Source: Pseudomonadales bacterium
Lineage (GTDB): Bacteria; Pseudomonadota; Gammaproteobacteria; Pseudomonadales; Halieaceae
Assembly: GCA_024234855.1 (NCBI GenBank)
Contig: JACKNN010000001.1
Location: forward strand, 998,888 to 1,062,887
Direction: 5' to 3'
Length of the DNA: 64,000 bases
Below are positions 8,685 to 17,244 of the stretch, one piece after another. The notes under the pieces are model-generated. The model did not search any database, had not been told where the DNA came from, and worked only from the letters and a program-made list of their open reading frames with translations. The translations under genes and the position numbers were made by a program. Each line of letters starts with the position of its first letter. The first letter of the stretch is position 1.

Positions 8685-11201
8685 ATGACTCCCCTCACTG
8701 ACTTGTTGCGCCGGGCAGCCTTACCCGCGTGTCTGCTCCTTACTGCCTGCGGCGGCGGCGGGGGTGGCTCCTCTGCTACCGACAGCGGCGGCACCGTGGG
8801 CGCCGGCAGTGTCAGTACACCGCCCGCAGTGTCCTGGTACAGCACCGCCAAGCCGCTGATCGAGCGCTATTGCGTGGCCTGCCATACCGAGGGCGGGGTG
8901 GCGCCATTCCCGCTGCAGACCCACAGCCAGGTTGTCGCCAAACGATCAGCCATGGTCTATGTGCTGGAGGGCGATACCATGCCGCCCCAGGGCTACGCCA
9001 ACCTGCTACCGGGGGAGACAGGCCTGCTGCTGGATTGGCTGAACGCCGGGGCGCCGCTGGGCGATCCCTCCCAGGCGCCGCTGCGCCAGTTGGCCGACAG
9101 TTTTACCTACCACGCCGACGCCCGGGCCATCATTGAAGAAAAGTGCGTCAGCTGCCACGAGCAGGGCGGTATCGCCCCCTTCCCGTTGGAAACGTATGAG
9201 CAGGTGAAGTCGGTGGCCGCCGCCGCTGCTTTCGCGGTGGATAATGGCAGCATGCCGCCCTGGCACCCCACTGAGGGCTACAGTAGCTTCGCCGGCAGCC
9301 GCGCGCTCACGCCCAGGCAGAAATACGTACTGCTGAACTGGCTGCAGGGCGATATGGCGCCGGGCAATCCCGGCGATTACCAGGCGCCGCCGGCCAAAAC
9401 GATCAAGGGGGCGGACGACTACGACCTGCATCTGGCCCTGCCCCAGGCCTACACCCCCACTCTGCAACCGGACGACCACCGCTGCTTTGTAATCGAGTGG
9501 CCGCTGGACGAGTTTGCCTACGTCACCGATGTCGACGTCATCCCGGACCAGGTGGATGAAGTGCATCATGTCATCGTATCGATCGGCGAGCCGGAAGATG
9601 CCCCTACCTATTACGCCGCTGATGGCGAGGACGGTCGACCCGGCTGGCATTGCCTCGGCATGGGCGGCATCGCCGGTGCGGGGCTGCCGCGCCAGATCGG
9701 CGGCTGGGTGCCGGGAGCGGGACGCGAACCGCCGCCCGAGGGCACAGGGATCGGCGTCAAGCCCGGTTCAGTCATGATCGTGCAGATGCACTACAACACG
9801 CTCGTGGCGGAGCCCAAGCCGGATCAGTCCACTGTTCTGGTGCAGACCAGTGGCGAGGTGGCACTTCCCTCCAGCGCGTTTCTGATCACCGACCCCGCGT
9901 GGTTGGCCCCGGGCGGAATGCCGATCGCCGCGGGTGACCCCAATGCCTATCACGAGTTTACACTGGGCACCAATATCCTGGCCCTCATCCGCGGTGAACC
10001 GGCGGGCATCAGGGTCAACGAGCCCTGGGTCATGCACAACGGGTTTCTGCATATGCACACCCGAGGTAAAAGCGGCCGCCTCACCCTGCTGCGCAAGAAC
10101 GGCACCCGCCAGATTATGCTTGATATCCGGGACTGGGATTTCAACTGGCAGAGCACCTACCGCTTCGAGCGTGAACTACTGATGGAGCCGGGCGATCGCA
10201 TAAAGCTGGAGTGCTACTGGGACAATACCGCGACCAACCAGGATTTCGTCAACGGCGTGCAGCAGCCGCCCCGGTATATCGAGTGGGGCGATGGCACCGG
10301 CGACGAGATGTGCCTGTACTCGGTGCTGATGACCAGACCGAAGCCGGGTTACGACTACAGCTACGCGCCCACCGTGCATATCGAAACCCCGGCCTACCGA
10401 CAGCAGTTCGCCGCCGGCGACCTGGTGCCGCTGAAATTACTGCTGAACAACTTCACCCTGCACGATCCGGGCGAGCACGATCACAGTGACGCGGCGCAGC
10501 ACATGGACTCGGCGCACGCCGGCGAGGCTGACGACCACAGCGGTGTGTTCGAGGGCCACTACCATGTGTACCTCGATACGGACGATGACAGCGCGGAGCA
10601 TCTCACCGCCTGGGACAGCAGCTATTTTTACCAGTTACCCGAGAATATCGCCCCCGGCATGCACACCCTGCGAGTGAGTTTGCGCGGTTCGGATCACCAC
10701 GCCCTGGGCATAGAACACGAGGTGGAGTTCGAGGTCATCGAGGGCGTCGCAGCCACCAGCGCCAGCCTGATCGATGACGATGCCTGGCGCGAGCAGGGCG
10801 CGGCCGCTGACAGCCTGGCGCAGCACCGCCCGACCGACCTGCAGTGCCCGGCGAACAGCTGGTACAACGAAGACGGCGCGCTGGAGGTTGAAACCGGCTA
10901 TTGCAACTACCTGTCACTGGCGCAGCCCAGCCTGGCCGCACTCAGGGCGGGCGATTCCCTGCACCTGGTGTTATGGCACGCGGACCTCGCCTTTGAGCGG
11001 CCGGCCACCGCCCATGTGGCGGTCACCATAGCCGGTGAACGGGTGTGGGAGCGGGACATCGCCATCCCGGCAGAGGCCAACATCTACGACCTGCGGGTAC
11101 CGATCACTTTCGACGCACCCGCCGGCAGCGAGGTGGAATTCCACCTGCACAACCACGGCTACAACAGCTGGACCCTGCTGGAACTGGAGGTCGAGCGCTG
11201 A
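8685..11201 (+). CDS. Diheme/copper type II monooxygenase-like lipoprotein
   Basis: An 838-residue lipoprotein: the lipobox LTAC puts the lipidated Cys at residue 22, followed by a Gly-rich tether. Two c-type heme sites follow, C63VAC-H67 and C154VSC-H158, each with a later MPP that could supply the axial Met. The middle part has every copper ligand expected of the PHM/DBM family: H294-H295 and H369 (QMHY) for one copper; H456, H458 (HMH) and M542 (DEMC) for the other. After about residue 555 come beta-rich domains with a His/Asp-rich stretch (HDHSDAAQHMD). It probably hydroxylates an unknown substrate outside the inner membrane, with the hemes possibly feeding electrons. The ATG at 8685 is chosen over an upstream GTG at 8655 because it begins the signal peptide. 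First gene of an operon with TlpA, DUF4266, DUF3570 and ApbE genes. Confidence 0.8.
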   Translation: MTPLTDLLRRAALPACLLLTACGGGGGGSSATDSGGTVGAGSVSTPPAVSWYSTAKPLIERYCVACHTEGGVAPFPLQTHSQVVAKRSAMVYVLEGDTMPPQGYANLLPGETGLLLDWLNAGAPLGDPSQAPLRQLADSFTYHADARAIIEEKCVSCHEQGGIAPFPLETYEQVKSVAAAAAFAVDNGSMPPWHPTEGYSSFAGSRALTPRQKYVLLNWLQGDMAPGNPGDYQAPPAKTIKGADDYDLHLALPQAYTPTLQPDDHRCFVIEWPLDEFAYVTDVDVIPDQVDEVHHVIVSIGEPEDAPTYYAADGEDGRPGWHCLGMGGIAGAGLPRQIGGWVPGAGREPPPEGTGIGVKPGSVMIVQMHYNTLVAEPKPDQSTVLVQTSGEVALPSSAFLITDPAWLAPGGMPIAAGDPNAYHEFTLGTNILALIRGEPAGIRVNEPWVMHNGFLHMHTRGKSGRLTLLRKNGTRQIMLDIRDWDFNWQSTYRFERELLMEPGDRIKLECYWDNTATNQDFVNGVQQPPRYIEWGDGTGDEMCLYSVLMTRPKPGYDYSYAPTVHIETPAYRQQFAAGDLVPLKLLLNNFTLHDPGEHDHSDAAQHMDSAHAGEADDHSGVFEGHYHVYLDTDDDSAEHLTAWDSSYFYQLPENIAPGMHTLRVSLRGSDHHALGIEHEVEFEVIEGVAATSASLIDDDAWREQGAAADSLAQHRPTDLQCPANSWYNEDGALEVETGYCNYLSLAQPSLAALRAGDSLHLVLWHADLAFERPATAHVAVTIAGERVWERDIAIPAEANIYDLRVPITFDAPAGSEVEFHLHNHGYNSWTLLELEVER

Positions 11202-11206
11202 ATACC

Positions 11207-11716
11207 GTGCTGAAGCGGTGGGCGATGTCCAGCCTGCTGTACCTGCTGGCCCTGCCGGTCAGTGCCGGGGTGCAGGTGGGCCAGAGCGCACCGGCATTAT
11301 CCCTGCCGCTGCTGGCCGGCAGCAGTGCTGCAACGCTCAGCCTGGCATCCCTGCAGGGCAAGGTGATCTACCTGGATTTCTGGGCCTCCTGGTGCGGTCC
11401 CTGCCGGGTGTCCTTCCCCCAACTCGAACAACTTCGCCGGCAACTCGGTCCCCGGGGCTTTGAGGTGCTGGCGGTGAATTTGGATGAGCTTGAAGCCGAT
11501 GCCCTGCAGTTTCTCGAGGAAGTGCCGGTCAGCTACCCGGTGGTCCGCGACGGGACGGGCGAGACGCCGCGCCGCTATGGCATCCTCGGTATGCCCACGG
11601 GCTATCTCATCGATCGCGCGGGTATCGTGCGGCTGGTACACCAGGGCTATCGCAAGAGTGACGGCGACGCGCTGCGCACCGCTATTGTCGAATTGCTGGG
11701 AGACTCACCACAGTGA
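11207..11716 (+). CDS. TlpA-like thioredoxin-family protein, exported
   Basis: A roughly 169-residue protein with an N-terminal signal peptide (LKRWAMSSLLYLLALPVSA) and a thioredoxin fold bearing the active-site WASWCGPCR and the cis-Pro region GMPTGYLI. TlpA/ResA-type proteins reduce disulfides in the periplasm, commonly to prepare apocytochrome CXXCH cysteines or copper sites. That fits the upstream diheme/copper lipoprotein gene, whose stop codon is only five bases away. The start is taken as GTG 11207 (GGAGGT lies upstream); ATG 11225 is an alternative that shortens the n-region. Its GTGA overlap with the next gene indicates coupling. Confidence 0.85.
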   Translation: MLKRWAMSSLLYLLALPVSAGVQVGQSAPALSLPLLAGSSAATLSLASLQGKVIYLDFWASWCGPCRVSFPQLEQLRRQLGPRGFEVLAVNLDELEADALQFLEEVPVSYPVVRDGTGETPRRYGILGMPTGYLIDRAGIVRLVHQGYRKSDGDALRTAIVELLGDSPQ

Positions 11717-11919
11717 AACAACTGACCTGCCTGCTGGCCCTGCTGTGCCTGTGTGGCTGTGAAACCGTACAGCCCTGGGAGCGGGGTACCCTGGCAAAAC
11801 CCGAGATGCAGTGGCAGGCCGACCCGATGGAGATCAGCCTGCAGGCCCAGATCAATGCGAGCAAGGAAGCGACTTCCGGTGGCCAGGGTGCCGCCGGCGG
11901 CGGTTGCGGGTGTAACTGA
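11713..11919 (+). CDS. DUF4266 lipoprotein
   Basis: A 68-residue lipoprotein with lipobox LCGC (lipidated Cys16) and a short mature part: WERGTLAKPEMQW, typical of the DUF4266 family, then a flexible region ending in GGGCGCN. The two terminal cysteines in a Gly-rich tail look like a metal-binding or post-translationally modified end. The family is found together with DUF3570, ApbE and thioredoxin genes, exactly as here, but has no proven function. The GTG start overlaps the TlpA stop, and the stop overlaps the DUF3570 start (TGATG). Confidence 0.8.
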   Translation: MKQLTCLLALLCLCGCETVQPWERGTLAKPEMQWQADPMEISLQAQINASKEATSGGQGAAGGGCGCN

Positions 11920-13079
11920 TGGCATCCGGCCCCGGTGACAAACACCCGGCGCTGCTGGCGCTGACCTCCAGCGCCCTGCTGCTGCCCGCCTACCAGGGCG
12001 TGCGCGCCGATGCGCCGCCGGAATTTATCGAACTTGGCACGCGTTACAGCAAGTACGAGGAGGACAATACCCAGGGCGGCAAGACCTTCGGCGGCAGCAG
12101 CCAGCGCTACGAGGTCGACGCCGCCCAATTCCACCTGCTGGCCCCGGTGGCGGACAGCTGGTCGGTGGCAGTGGATGTCCAGTGGGAGGATATGAGCGGC
12201 GCCTCGCCCTGGTTTGTGGGGCAGAGCCTCGACGGTGGCCCCAAGGTGATCATGAGCGGCGCCAGCATCGAGGACACCCGCACCGAGGTGAGCGTGACCA
12301 CCCGCTACTATTATGACCGGGGCAATGCCGGTTTCAATTATGTGCGCTCCAAGGAGGATGACTATGACTCCAACGCCATCGCCCTGGACGGCGCCCTCAA
12401 CAGTACCGACGGCCTGACGACCTACAGCGCGGCCCTCAGCACATCGCAGGATGATATCGAGCCGACCCAGGGCTCGGTACCCACCAATACCCTGAAAGCC
12501 GACAAGGACATCAGCTCAGCCTGGATCGGGGTCAGTCGCATCATCAGCAAGAACGCCATTGTCCGCTTCGGACTCGCCTATACCTACCGCGACGGCTTTC
12601 TCACCGATCCCTACAAGAAGAATGACAGGCGTCCCGGCGAGCGCAACGAGTGGGCGGCCAGTGCCGGCTACCGGCAGTATTTCATCCAGCCCGACGGCGC
12701 GCTCCAGGCCGATTACCGCTATTTCGATGACGACTGGGGCGTCGCCTCCCATACCCTGAACCTGGCCTGGCACCAGAACCTCGGTCAGAGCACCCAGTTA
12801 ATCCCGTTCCTGCGCTATTACAGCCAGGGCGAGGCGGATTTCTTTGCCAATATCGCCAACACCGACCAGCGCCACTACTCGGAGGACTACCGGCTGTCTT
12901 CTTTCGGGGCCATCTCAGGGGGCCTGCGGGTGCGGCATGAGATCGGCAATTGGGCGCTCACCGCCGTCGGTGAACGCTATGAAACCGATGAAAGCTGGGG
13001 CGTGTACAGCGGTGAGGAATCCCCCGCACTGGTCAATTACTGGCGTTACTCCTTTGGCCTGGACTACCTCTTCAAGTAA
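11919..13079 (+). CDS. DUF3570 outer-membrane beta-barrel protein
   Basis: A 386-residue protein with a moderate signal peptide (hydrophobic ALLALTSSALLLPAY, cleavage near VRA-DA) and then alternating amphipathic strands rich in Tyr, Trp and Asp, ending in a C-terminal aromatic strand (YSFGLDYLFK), as expected for an outer-membrane barrel. It matches DUF3570. Two SGAS motifs occur at residues 93-96 and 113-116 (EDMSGASPW and VIMSGASIED); they resemble the DXXSGA(S/T) sequence that ApbE enzymes flavinylate, though the -3 Asp is Glu or Val here. The downstream ApbE gene makes a flavin link plausible but unproven. Confidence 0.75.
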   Translation: MASGPGDKHPALLALTSSALLLPAYQGVRADAPPEFIELGTRYSKYEEDNTQGGKTFGGSSQRYEVDAAQFHLLAPVADSWSVAVDVQWEDMSGASPWFVGQSLDGGPKVIMSGASIEDTRTEVSVTTRYYYDRGNAGFNYVRSKEDDYDSNAIALDGALNSTDGLTTYSAALSTSQDDIEPTQGSVPTNTLKADKDISSAWIGVSRIISKNAIVRFGLAYTYRDGFLTDPYKKNDRRPGERNEWAASAGYRQYFIQPDGALQADYRYFDDDWGVASHTLNLAWHQNLGQSTQLIPFLRYYSQGEADFFANIANTDQRHYSEDYRLSSFGAISGGLRVRHEIGNWALTAVGERYETDESWGVYSGEESPALVNYWRYSFGLDYLFK

Positions 13080-13111
13080 GCCCGTTTACCCACCGGCCGG
13101 TGAGCCCCGTC

Positions 13112-14035
13112 ATGCGCCATTTTGACCACCGGTTCCGGGCTATGGGCGGGCCCTGCCGGCTGCGTTTTGACTGTGCCGATGAGGCGGCGGCCGCGCGGGC
13201 GATTGCCGCCGCCGAAGCCGAGGTCGGGCGGCTGGAGCAGAAGTACAGCCGCTACCTGCCGGATTCGCTGACCAGCACCATCAACCGCGCGGCGGGCGGT
13301 CACCAGCCAGTGCCGATCGACACTGAAACGGCCGCGCTGCTGGGTTATGCCGATACGCTCTGGCAACAAAGCCAGGGCCTGTTCGACCTCACCGCCGGTG
13401 TCCTGCGCCGGGTCTGGGACTTCAGGTCCGGGCGCCTGCCGACGCAGGCGGCGATCGATGCGGTATTGCCCCTGATCGGCTGGCAGCGGGTGCAGTGGGA
13501 TCCGGTCTCGATCCGCTTGCCGGAGCACGGGATGGAAATTGATTTCGGCGGTTGCGTGAAGGAGTATGCCAGCGACAGTGTCGCCGCCGTGCTGGGCCAC
13601 CACGGTATCGAGCGTGGCCTGGTCGACCTGGCCGGCGATATGGCGGTGGTGGGCGCCGGGGCGGCAGGGCCCTGGTCTGTCGGTATCCGCCACCCCCGGG
13701 CGTCCGCAGCGGCCATTGCATATATCGAGCTTGCCGGGGGTGGCCTTGCAAGTAGTGGTGATTACGAGCGCTGCCTGTTCATCGGGGGCCGGCGCTACGG
13801 TCACATACTCAGTCCGTTGACCGGCTGGCCGGTGCAGGGCCTGGTGGCGGTGAGTATCGCCGCCCCCCAGTGCCTGGTGGCCGGCGGCAGCGCCACCATC
13901 GCCATGTTGAAGCCCGAGGCCCAGGCCCTGGCGTGGCTGGCGGGACTGGGCTTGCCCTGGTTGGCGGTGGATTCCGCGCTGCGTTGTCACGGGCGGCTTG
14001 CCGCCCGCGACGGCGCCGCGCTGCCCCCGGGGTGA
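13112..14035 (+). CDS. FAD:protein FMN transferase (ApbE family)
   Basis: A 307-residue ApbE-family protein, which transfers FMN from FAD to a Thr/Ser of target proteins in a Mg-dependent reaction. Recognisable blocks are FRAMGGPCRLRF at the N-terminus, SRYLPDS, DLTAGVL, EIDFGGCVKEYASD, and the C-terminal GHILSPLTGWPV followed by VAGGSATIAML. A GTG at 13100 is an alternative start. Unlike many ApbE proteins it shows no lipobox or signal peptide, so it may act in the cytoplasm or be exported otherwise. It is the last gene of the redox operon, 32 bases after DUF3570, which is the best candidate substrate in the neighbourhood. Confidence 0.88.
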   Translation: MRHFDHRFRAMGGPCRLRFDCADEAAAARAIAAAEAEVGRLEQKYSRYLPDSLTSTINRAAGGHQPVPIDTETAALLGYADTLWQQSQGLFDLTAGVLRRVWDFRSGRLPTQAAIDAVLPLIGWQRVQWDPVSIRLPEHGMEIDFGGCVKEYASDSVAAVLGHHGIERGLVDLAGDMAVVGAGAAGPWSVGIRHPRASAAAIAYIELAGGGLASSGDYERCLFIGGRRYGHILSPLTGWPVQGLVAVSIAAPQCLVAGGSATIAMLKPEAQALAWLAGLGLPWLAVDSALRCHGRLAARDGAALPPG

Positions 14036-14036
14036 A

Positions 14037-14055
14037 CCCGGCCGCGGCAGCCGGG
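14037..14055 (+). terminator. Hairpin after apbE
   Basis: Inverted repeat CCCGGC-(7 bases)-GCCGGG directly after the apbE stop codon. A T-rich stretch appears only about 35 bases later (near 14089), so this is a weak terminator candidate closing the redox operon. Confidence 0.3.
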
Positions 14056-14162
14056 ACCTGAACGCCACGGTCGCGCCTTAAGGTGGTACTATTTTTTCTT
14101 CGCGAACAACACGGCCCGCCGCTCGGGGAGGCCGTTGCAGGAGCTGGTGGGAGTATGTGCAG

Positions 14163-15467
14163 ATGACAGAGGGTAAGCCGGCGGCAGTGCATCCACTGCG
14201 GATTCCCGGTCTCGCCAGCGCCCTGGCCATGCAGGTGCATGCGATGACCGACGTGCACGTCTCCGCCGAAATCGCCGCGACCGGCATCTGGGAGTCCCAG
14301 GAGACGCAGTTCCTGCTCGATACCCTGCGACCCGGTGATGTGTTCGTCGATGTCGGTGCGAATATCGGCTACTTCACCCTGCTGGCCTCGCGGCTGGTGG
14401 GGCCTGGGGGAGCGGTGCTGGCCTTTGAGCCGGAAGCCGCCAACTTCGCCCTGCTCGAGGCCAATAGCCAGCTCAACGGCTGTGACAATGTCCGCTGCTT
14501 CCAGGTCGCGCTGGGCGAGGAGAACGCCTGCGGTACGCTCTACCTGAACGAACTGAACCGGGGCGATCATTCTCTGTACCCGGCGCAACAGGGGCGGGCG
14601 GGGCAGGGTATCAGTATCGTCAACGGCTCGAAGCTCATCGCCGCGACCCACCCGCGGGTAAACTGCATCAAGATCGACACCCAGGGTGCGGAGTGCGACG
14701 TGGTCAGGGGGCTACAGGACCTGATCGCCGCCAGCGCCGACGATCTCATCATGATCATCGAGTTCTCGCCCATGCACCTGGTGAATGCGGGCACCAGTGG
14801 TCGCACCCTGCTGGAGCTGCTCGCCGGGCATGACTGGGACATGTACCTGATGGATGCCGACGCCAACGGCCTGTTGCCGGTCACCGCCCGGCAGGTGCGA
14901 TCCCTCAACGATCTCACTGAGCAGGACCCGAAGTCCGAGGGATTTTTCAACCTGGTGGTGGCGGGGCGTTCGATCAGGGACATTCCAGCGATTCATTTCG
15001 TGCGCGACTGGGGCATGTTTGACAACGCCCTGGAATACTACCTGCTCAAAGGGCGCTTGCAGGCCTGGGATGGCCGCGTGCAGGCGGGCACTGGATTGGA
15101 GGCCAGGCGGCTCTACATGCCCTCGGGCTGGGCGTTCCCGGAAGACTGGGGGCGCTGGTCCCTGGGTCGGCGTTCCTGCCTGAAGTTTATTCCCTCGCCG
15201 TCGCTGGCGGCCAGGGCAGTGCCGGAGCTCCATATCCGCGGCCGCTACTTTGGCCCGGCCGAAGCAACCGGCGTCTACCTGGGCGGGGTGTTGCTGGGGA
15301 ATTTCGACCTGAGCGATGCGCGCATTCCACTGCCCCCCGGCAGCCTGGCCGGTAGCCACGCCGTGCTGGAACTGGCGCACGAGCAGCCGCTGCGCCCCTG
15401 TGACGTCAGCGCCAGTGGCGATCAGCGGGAAATCAAGTTCGGGTTGGAAAGTATCGCCATAGGGTAG
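14163..15467 (+). CDS. FkbM-family methyltransferase with C-terminal extension
   Basis: A 434-residue protein whose residues about 55-215 form an FkbM-type SAM methyltransferase: motif I VFVDVGANIGYF, then VLAFEPEAANF and NCIKIDTQGAE. FkbM enzymes O-methylate sugars or small metabolites. The C-terminal half (about residues 270-434) is a separate beta-rich region with no motif I recognise. ATG 14163 is chosen because GGGAG sits at the right distance, whereas GTG 14157 would be too close. The gene stands alone between the redox operon and the convergent nrd operon. A second, shorter FkbM gene lies at 61316-62065 in the polysaccharide region. Confidence 0.8.
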   Translation: MTEGKPAAVHPLRIPGLASALAMQVHAMTDVHVSAEIAATGIWESQETQFLLDTLRPGDVFVDVGANIGYFTLLASRLVGPGGAVLAFEPEAANFALLEANSQLNGCDNVRCFQVALGEENACGTLYLNELNRGDHSLYPAQQGRAGQGISIVNGSKLIAATHPRVNCIKIDTQGAECDVVRGLQDLIAASADDLIMIIEFSPMHLVNAGTSGRTLLELLAGHDWDMYLMDADANGLLPVTARQVRSLNDLTEQDPKSEGFFNLVVAGRSIRDIPAIHFVRDWGMFDNALEYYLLKGRLQAWDGRVQAGTGLEARRLYMPSGWAFPEDWGRWSLGRRSCLKFIPSPSLAARAVPELHIRGRYFGPAEATGVYLGGVLLGNFDLSDARIPLPPGSLAGSHAVLELAHEQPLRPCDVSASGDQREIKFGLESIAIG

Positions 15468-15549
15468 CGGCGCGGTTCTGCTGAGGGGCCGGGGCGGGTG
15501 ATTATTGAAGTGACGGGGACGGAAAAGCAGCCGCGAGGGCCGGGGGTGT

Positions 15550-15570
15550 CTCCGCCGGTGGCGGGCGGAG
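15550..15570. terminator. Hairpin between fkbM and nrd operon
   Basis: Stem CTCCGCC / GGCGGAG with a 7-base loop lies between convergent genes. There is no T-run, so it would serve as a bidirectional structured 3' end at best. Confidence 0.35.
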
Positions 15571-15586
15571 GAGCGGGGCGGCGCTG

Positions 15587-15784
15587 TCAGTGAATGATGC
15601 GGTCCGGGTGAATCTCCGCTTCCGGCTCGCGGGATTTATCCACGGCCGCGGCGGATTCCTGCTGCCTCATATAGGTGCGCAGGCGCCCGACCACGCTGGT
15701 CATCACATCAATCGTCTGGCTGATCTGGTCCAGTGCCATCAGGATGGTCTCGGTATCCGCCTGGCTTTTGCCACTGTTGCTCAT
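15587..15784 (-). CDS. Small helical protein downstream of nrdB
   Basis: A 65-residue protein with an uninterrupted helical heptad-like core (ETILMALDQISQTIDVMTSV, then VGRLRTYMRQ) and a charged tail ending EAEIHPDRIIH. It has no cysteines, so it is not the YfaE-type ferredoxin that often follows nrdB. It lies 61 bases downstream of nrdB on the same strand and may be its third operon gene. A GAGAG ribosome site precedes the ATG. I do not recognise a family; a coiled-coil adaptor is only a guess. Confidence 0.5.
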   Translation of the reverse strand: MSNSGKSQADTETILMALDQISQTIDVMTSVVGRLRTYMRQQESAAAVDKSREPEAEIHPDRIIH

Positions 15785-15845
15785 ATCAAAGCTCTCGCTT
15801 TTTGACGTGGGTTAGCGGCGACCCGGGGGCCGCCGTCTGTGGTGC

Positions 15846-17126
15846 TCAATCACCCCAGTTCAGGGCGCCGCCAGTCTGGTACTCGATGACCCGGGTTTCG
15901 AAGAAGTTTTTCTCCTTGCGCAGGTCCATGATCTCCGACATCCAGGGGAAGGGGTTCTGTACGCCCGGGTACTGCTCCGGCAGGCCCAACTGGGAGAGGC
16001 GGCGGTTGGCGATAAAGTGCAGGTATTCCTCCATCATGGCCGCGTTCATGCCCAGTACGCCCCGGGGCATGGTGTCGCGGGCGTATTCGATTTCCAGCTG
16101 GGTACCCTCCAGTATCATCTGGATAGCCTCCTGCTTGAAGGTGTCGGTCCACAGGTGCGGGTTTTCCAGCTTGATCTGGTTGATGACGTCGATGCCGAAG
16201 TTCAGGTGCATGGACTCGTCGCGCAGGATGTACTGGAACTGCTCCGCCACGCCGGTCATCTTGTTGCGGCGGCCCATGGACAGGATCTGGGTAAAGCCGC
16301 AGTAGAAGAAGATACCCTCGGTCACCGCGTAGAAACCAATCAGGTTGCGCAGCAGGGTCTGGTCGGCCTCCGGGGTGCCGGTCTTGAAGTGCGGATCGCT
16401 GAGGGCGTGGGTATGGCTGATACTCCAGGCGGCCTTTTTCGCCACCGAGGGCACCTCCCGGTACATGTTGAATATCGCGCCCTCGTCCATGCCCAGCGAC
16501 TCGATACAGTACTGGTAGGCGTGGGTGTGGATCGCCTCCTCGAAGGCCTGGCGCAGGATGTACTGGCGGCATTCGGGATTGGTGATCAGGCGGTAGATGG
16601 CCAGCACCAGGTTGTTGGCCACCAGCGAATCGGCGGTGGAAAAATAGCCCAGGTTGCGCATGACGATGCGGCGCTCGTCTTCGGTCAGGCCGTCCTTGCT
16701 GCGCCAGGTCGCCACGTCCGCGGTCATGTTGATTTCCTGGGGCATCCAGTGGTTGGCGCAGCCGTCGATGTATTTCTGCCAGGCCCAGTCGTACTTGAAG
16801 GGCACCAGCTGGTTGAGGTCGGCGCGGCAGTTGATCATGGCCTTCTCATCGACCGACACCCGGGCGGCGCCCATTTCCAGTTCTTCCAGCCCCGGCGCAA
16901 CATCGAGATTCTCTATCGATTCCAGTGCCCGGGCGACATTGTCTGCCACGGCGGTCGGTGGGGTCCTGCTGGCGCCTGCGGGGGCGGTCGTTGCCGCCGG
17001 TTTTGCCGCGGCGACAGGGGTCGGCTCCGGTTCGATTTCCGGGGTCGGCGCCGCGGGCTGCTGCATCCTGGCGCTGGCCGCTGCCGGCGCGGATTCCTGC
17101 TTGTGGTAGTCGTCCCAATTCAACAT
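15846..17126 (-). CDS. nrdB: Class Ia ribonucleotide reductase beta subunit NrdB
   Basis: A 426-residue R2 protein that houses the diiron-tyrosyl radical cofactor used by NrdA to make dNTP precursors. Ligand motifs are all visible: D166 in FSTAD, E197 and H200 in EEAIHTHAY with the radical Tyr204, then a Glu in EGIFFY and E/H in RDESMHLNF. Residues about 12-60 form an Ala/Pro-rich, probably disordered linker, so the protein is longer than E. coli NrdB (about 376). The last residues (LNWGD) are the tail that binds NrdA. It follows nrdA by about 118 bases. Confidence 0.96.
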   Translation of the reverse strand: MLNWDDYHKQESAPAAASARMQQPAAPTPEIEPEPTPVAAAKPAATTAPAGASRTPPTAVADNVARALESIENLDVAPGLEELEMGAARVSVDEKAMINCRADLNQLVPFKYDWAWQKYIDGCANHWMPQEINMTADVATWRSKDGLTEDERRIVMRNLGYFSTADSLVANNLVLAIYRLITNPECRQYILRQAFEEAIHTHAYQYCIESLGMDEGAIFNMYREVPSVAKKAAWSISHTHALSDPHFKTGTPEADQTLLRNLIGFYAVTEGIFFYCGFTQILSMGRRNKMTGVAEQFQYILRDESMHLNFGIDVINQIKLENPHLWTDTFKQEAIQMILEGTQLEIEYARDTMPRGVLGMNAAMMEEYLHFIANRRLSQLGLPEQYPGVQNPFPWMSEIMDLRKEKNFFETRVIEYQTGGALNWGD

Positions 17127-17244
17127 CTTGTACAGTCTCCCTGCTTATATCGTGCTTTCAAACATGTGTTATTCGTCTTGCCCCCGGTGTTGTCCCCGCC
17201 GGGAGCCCTGCCAGCCGGCCCGCGACTCCCGCGTTGAGCCCGGC

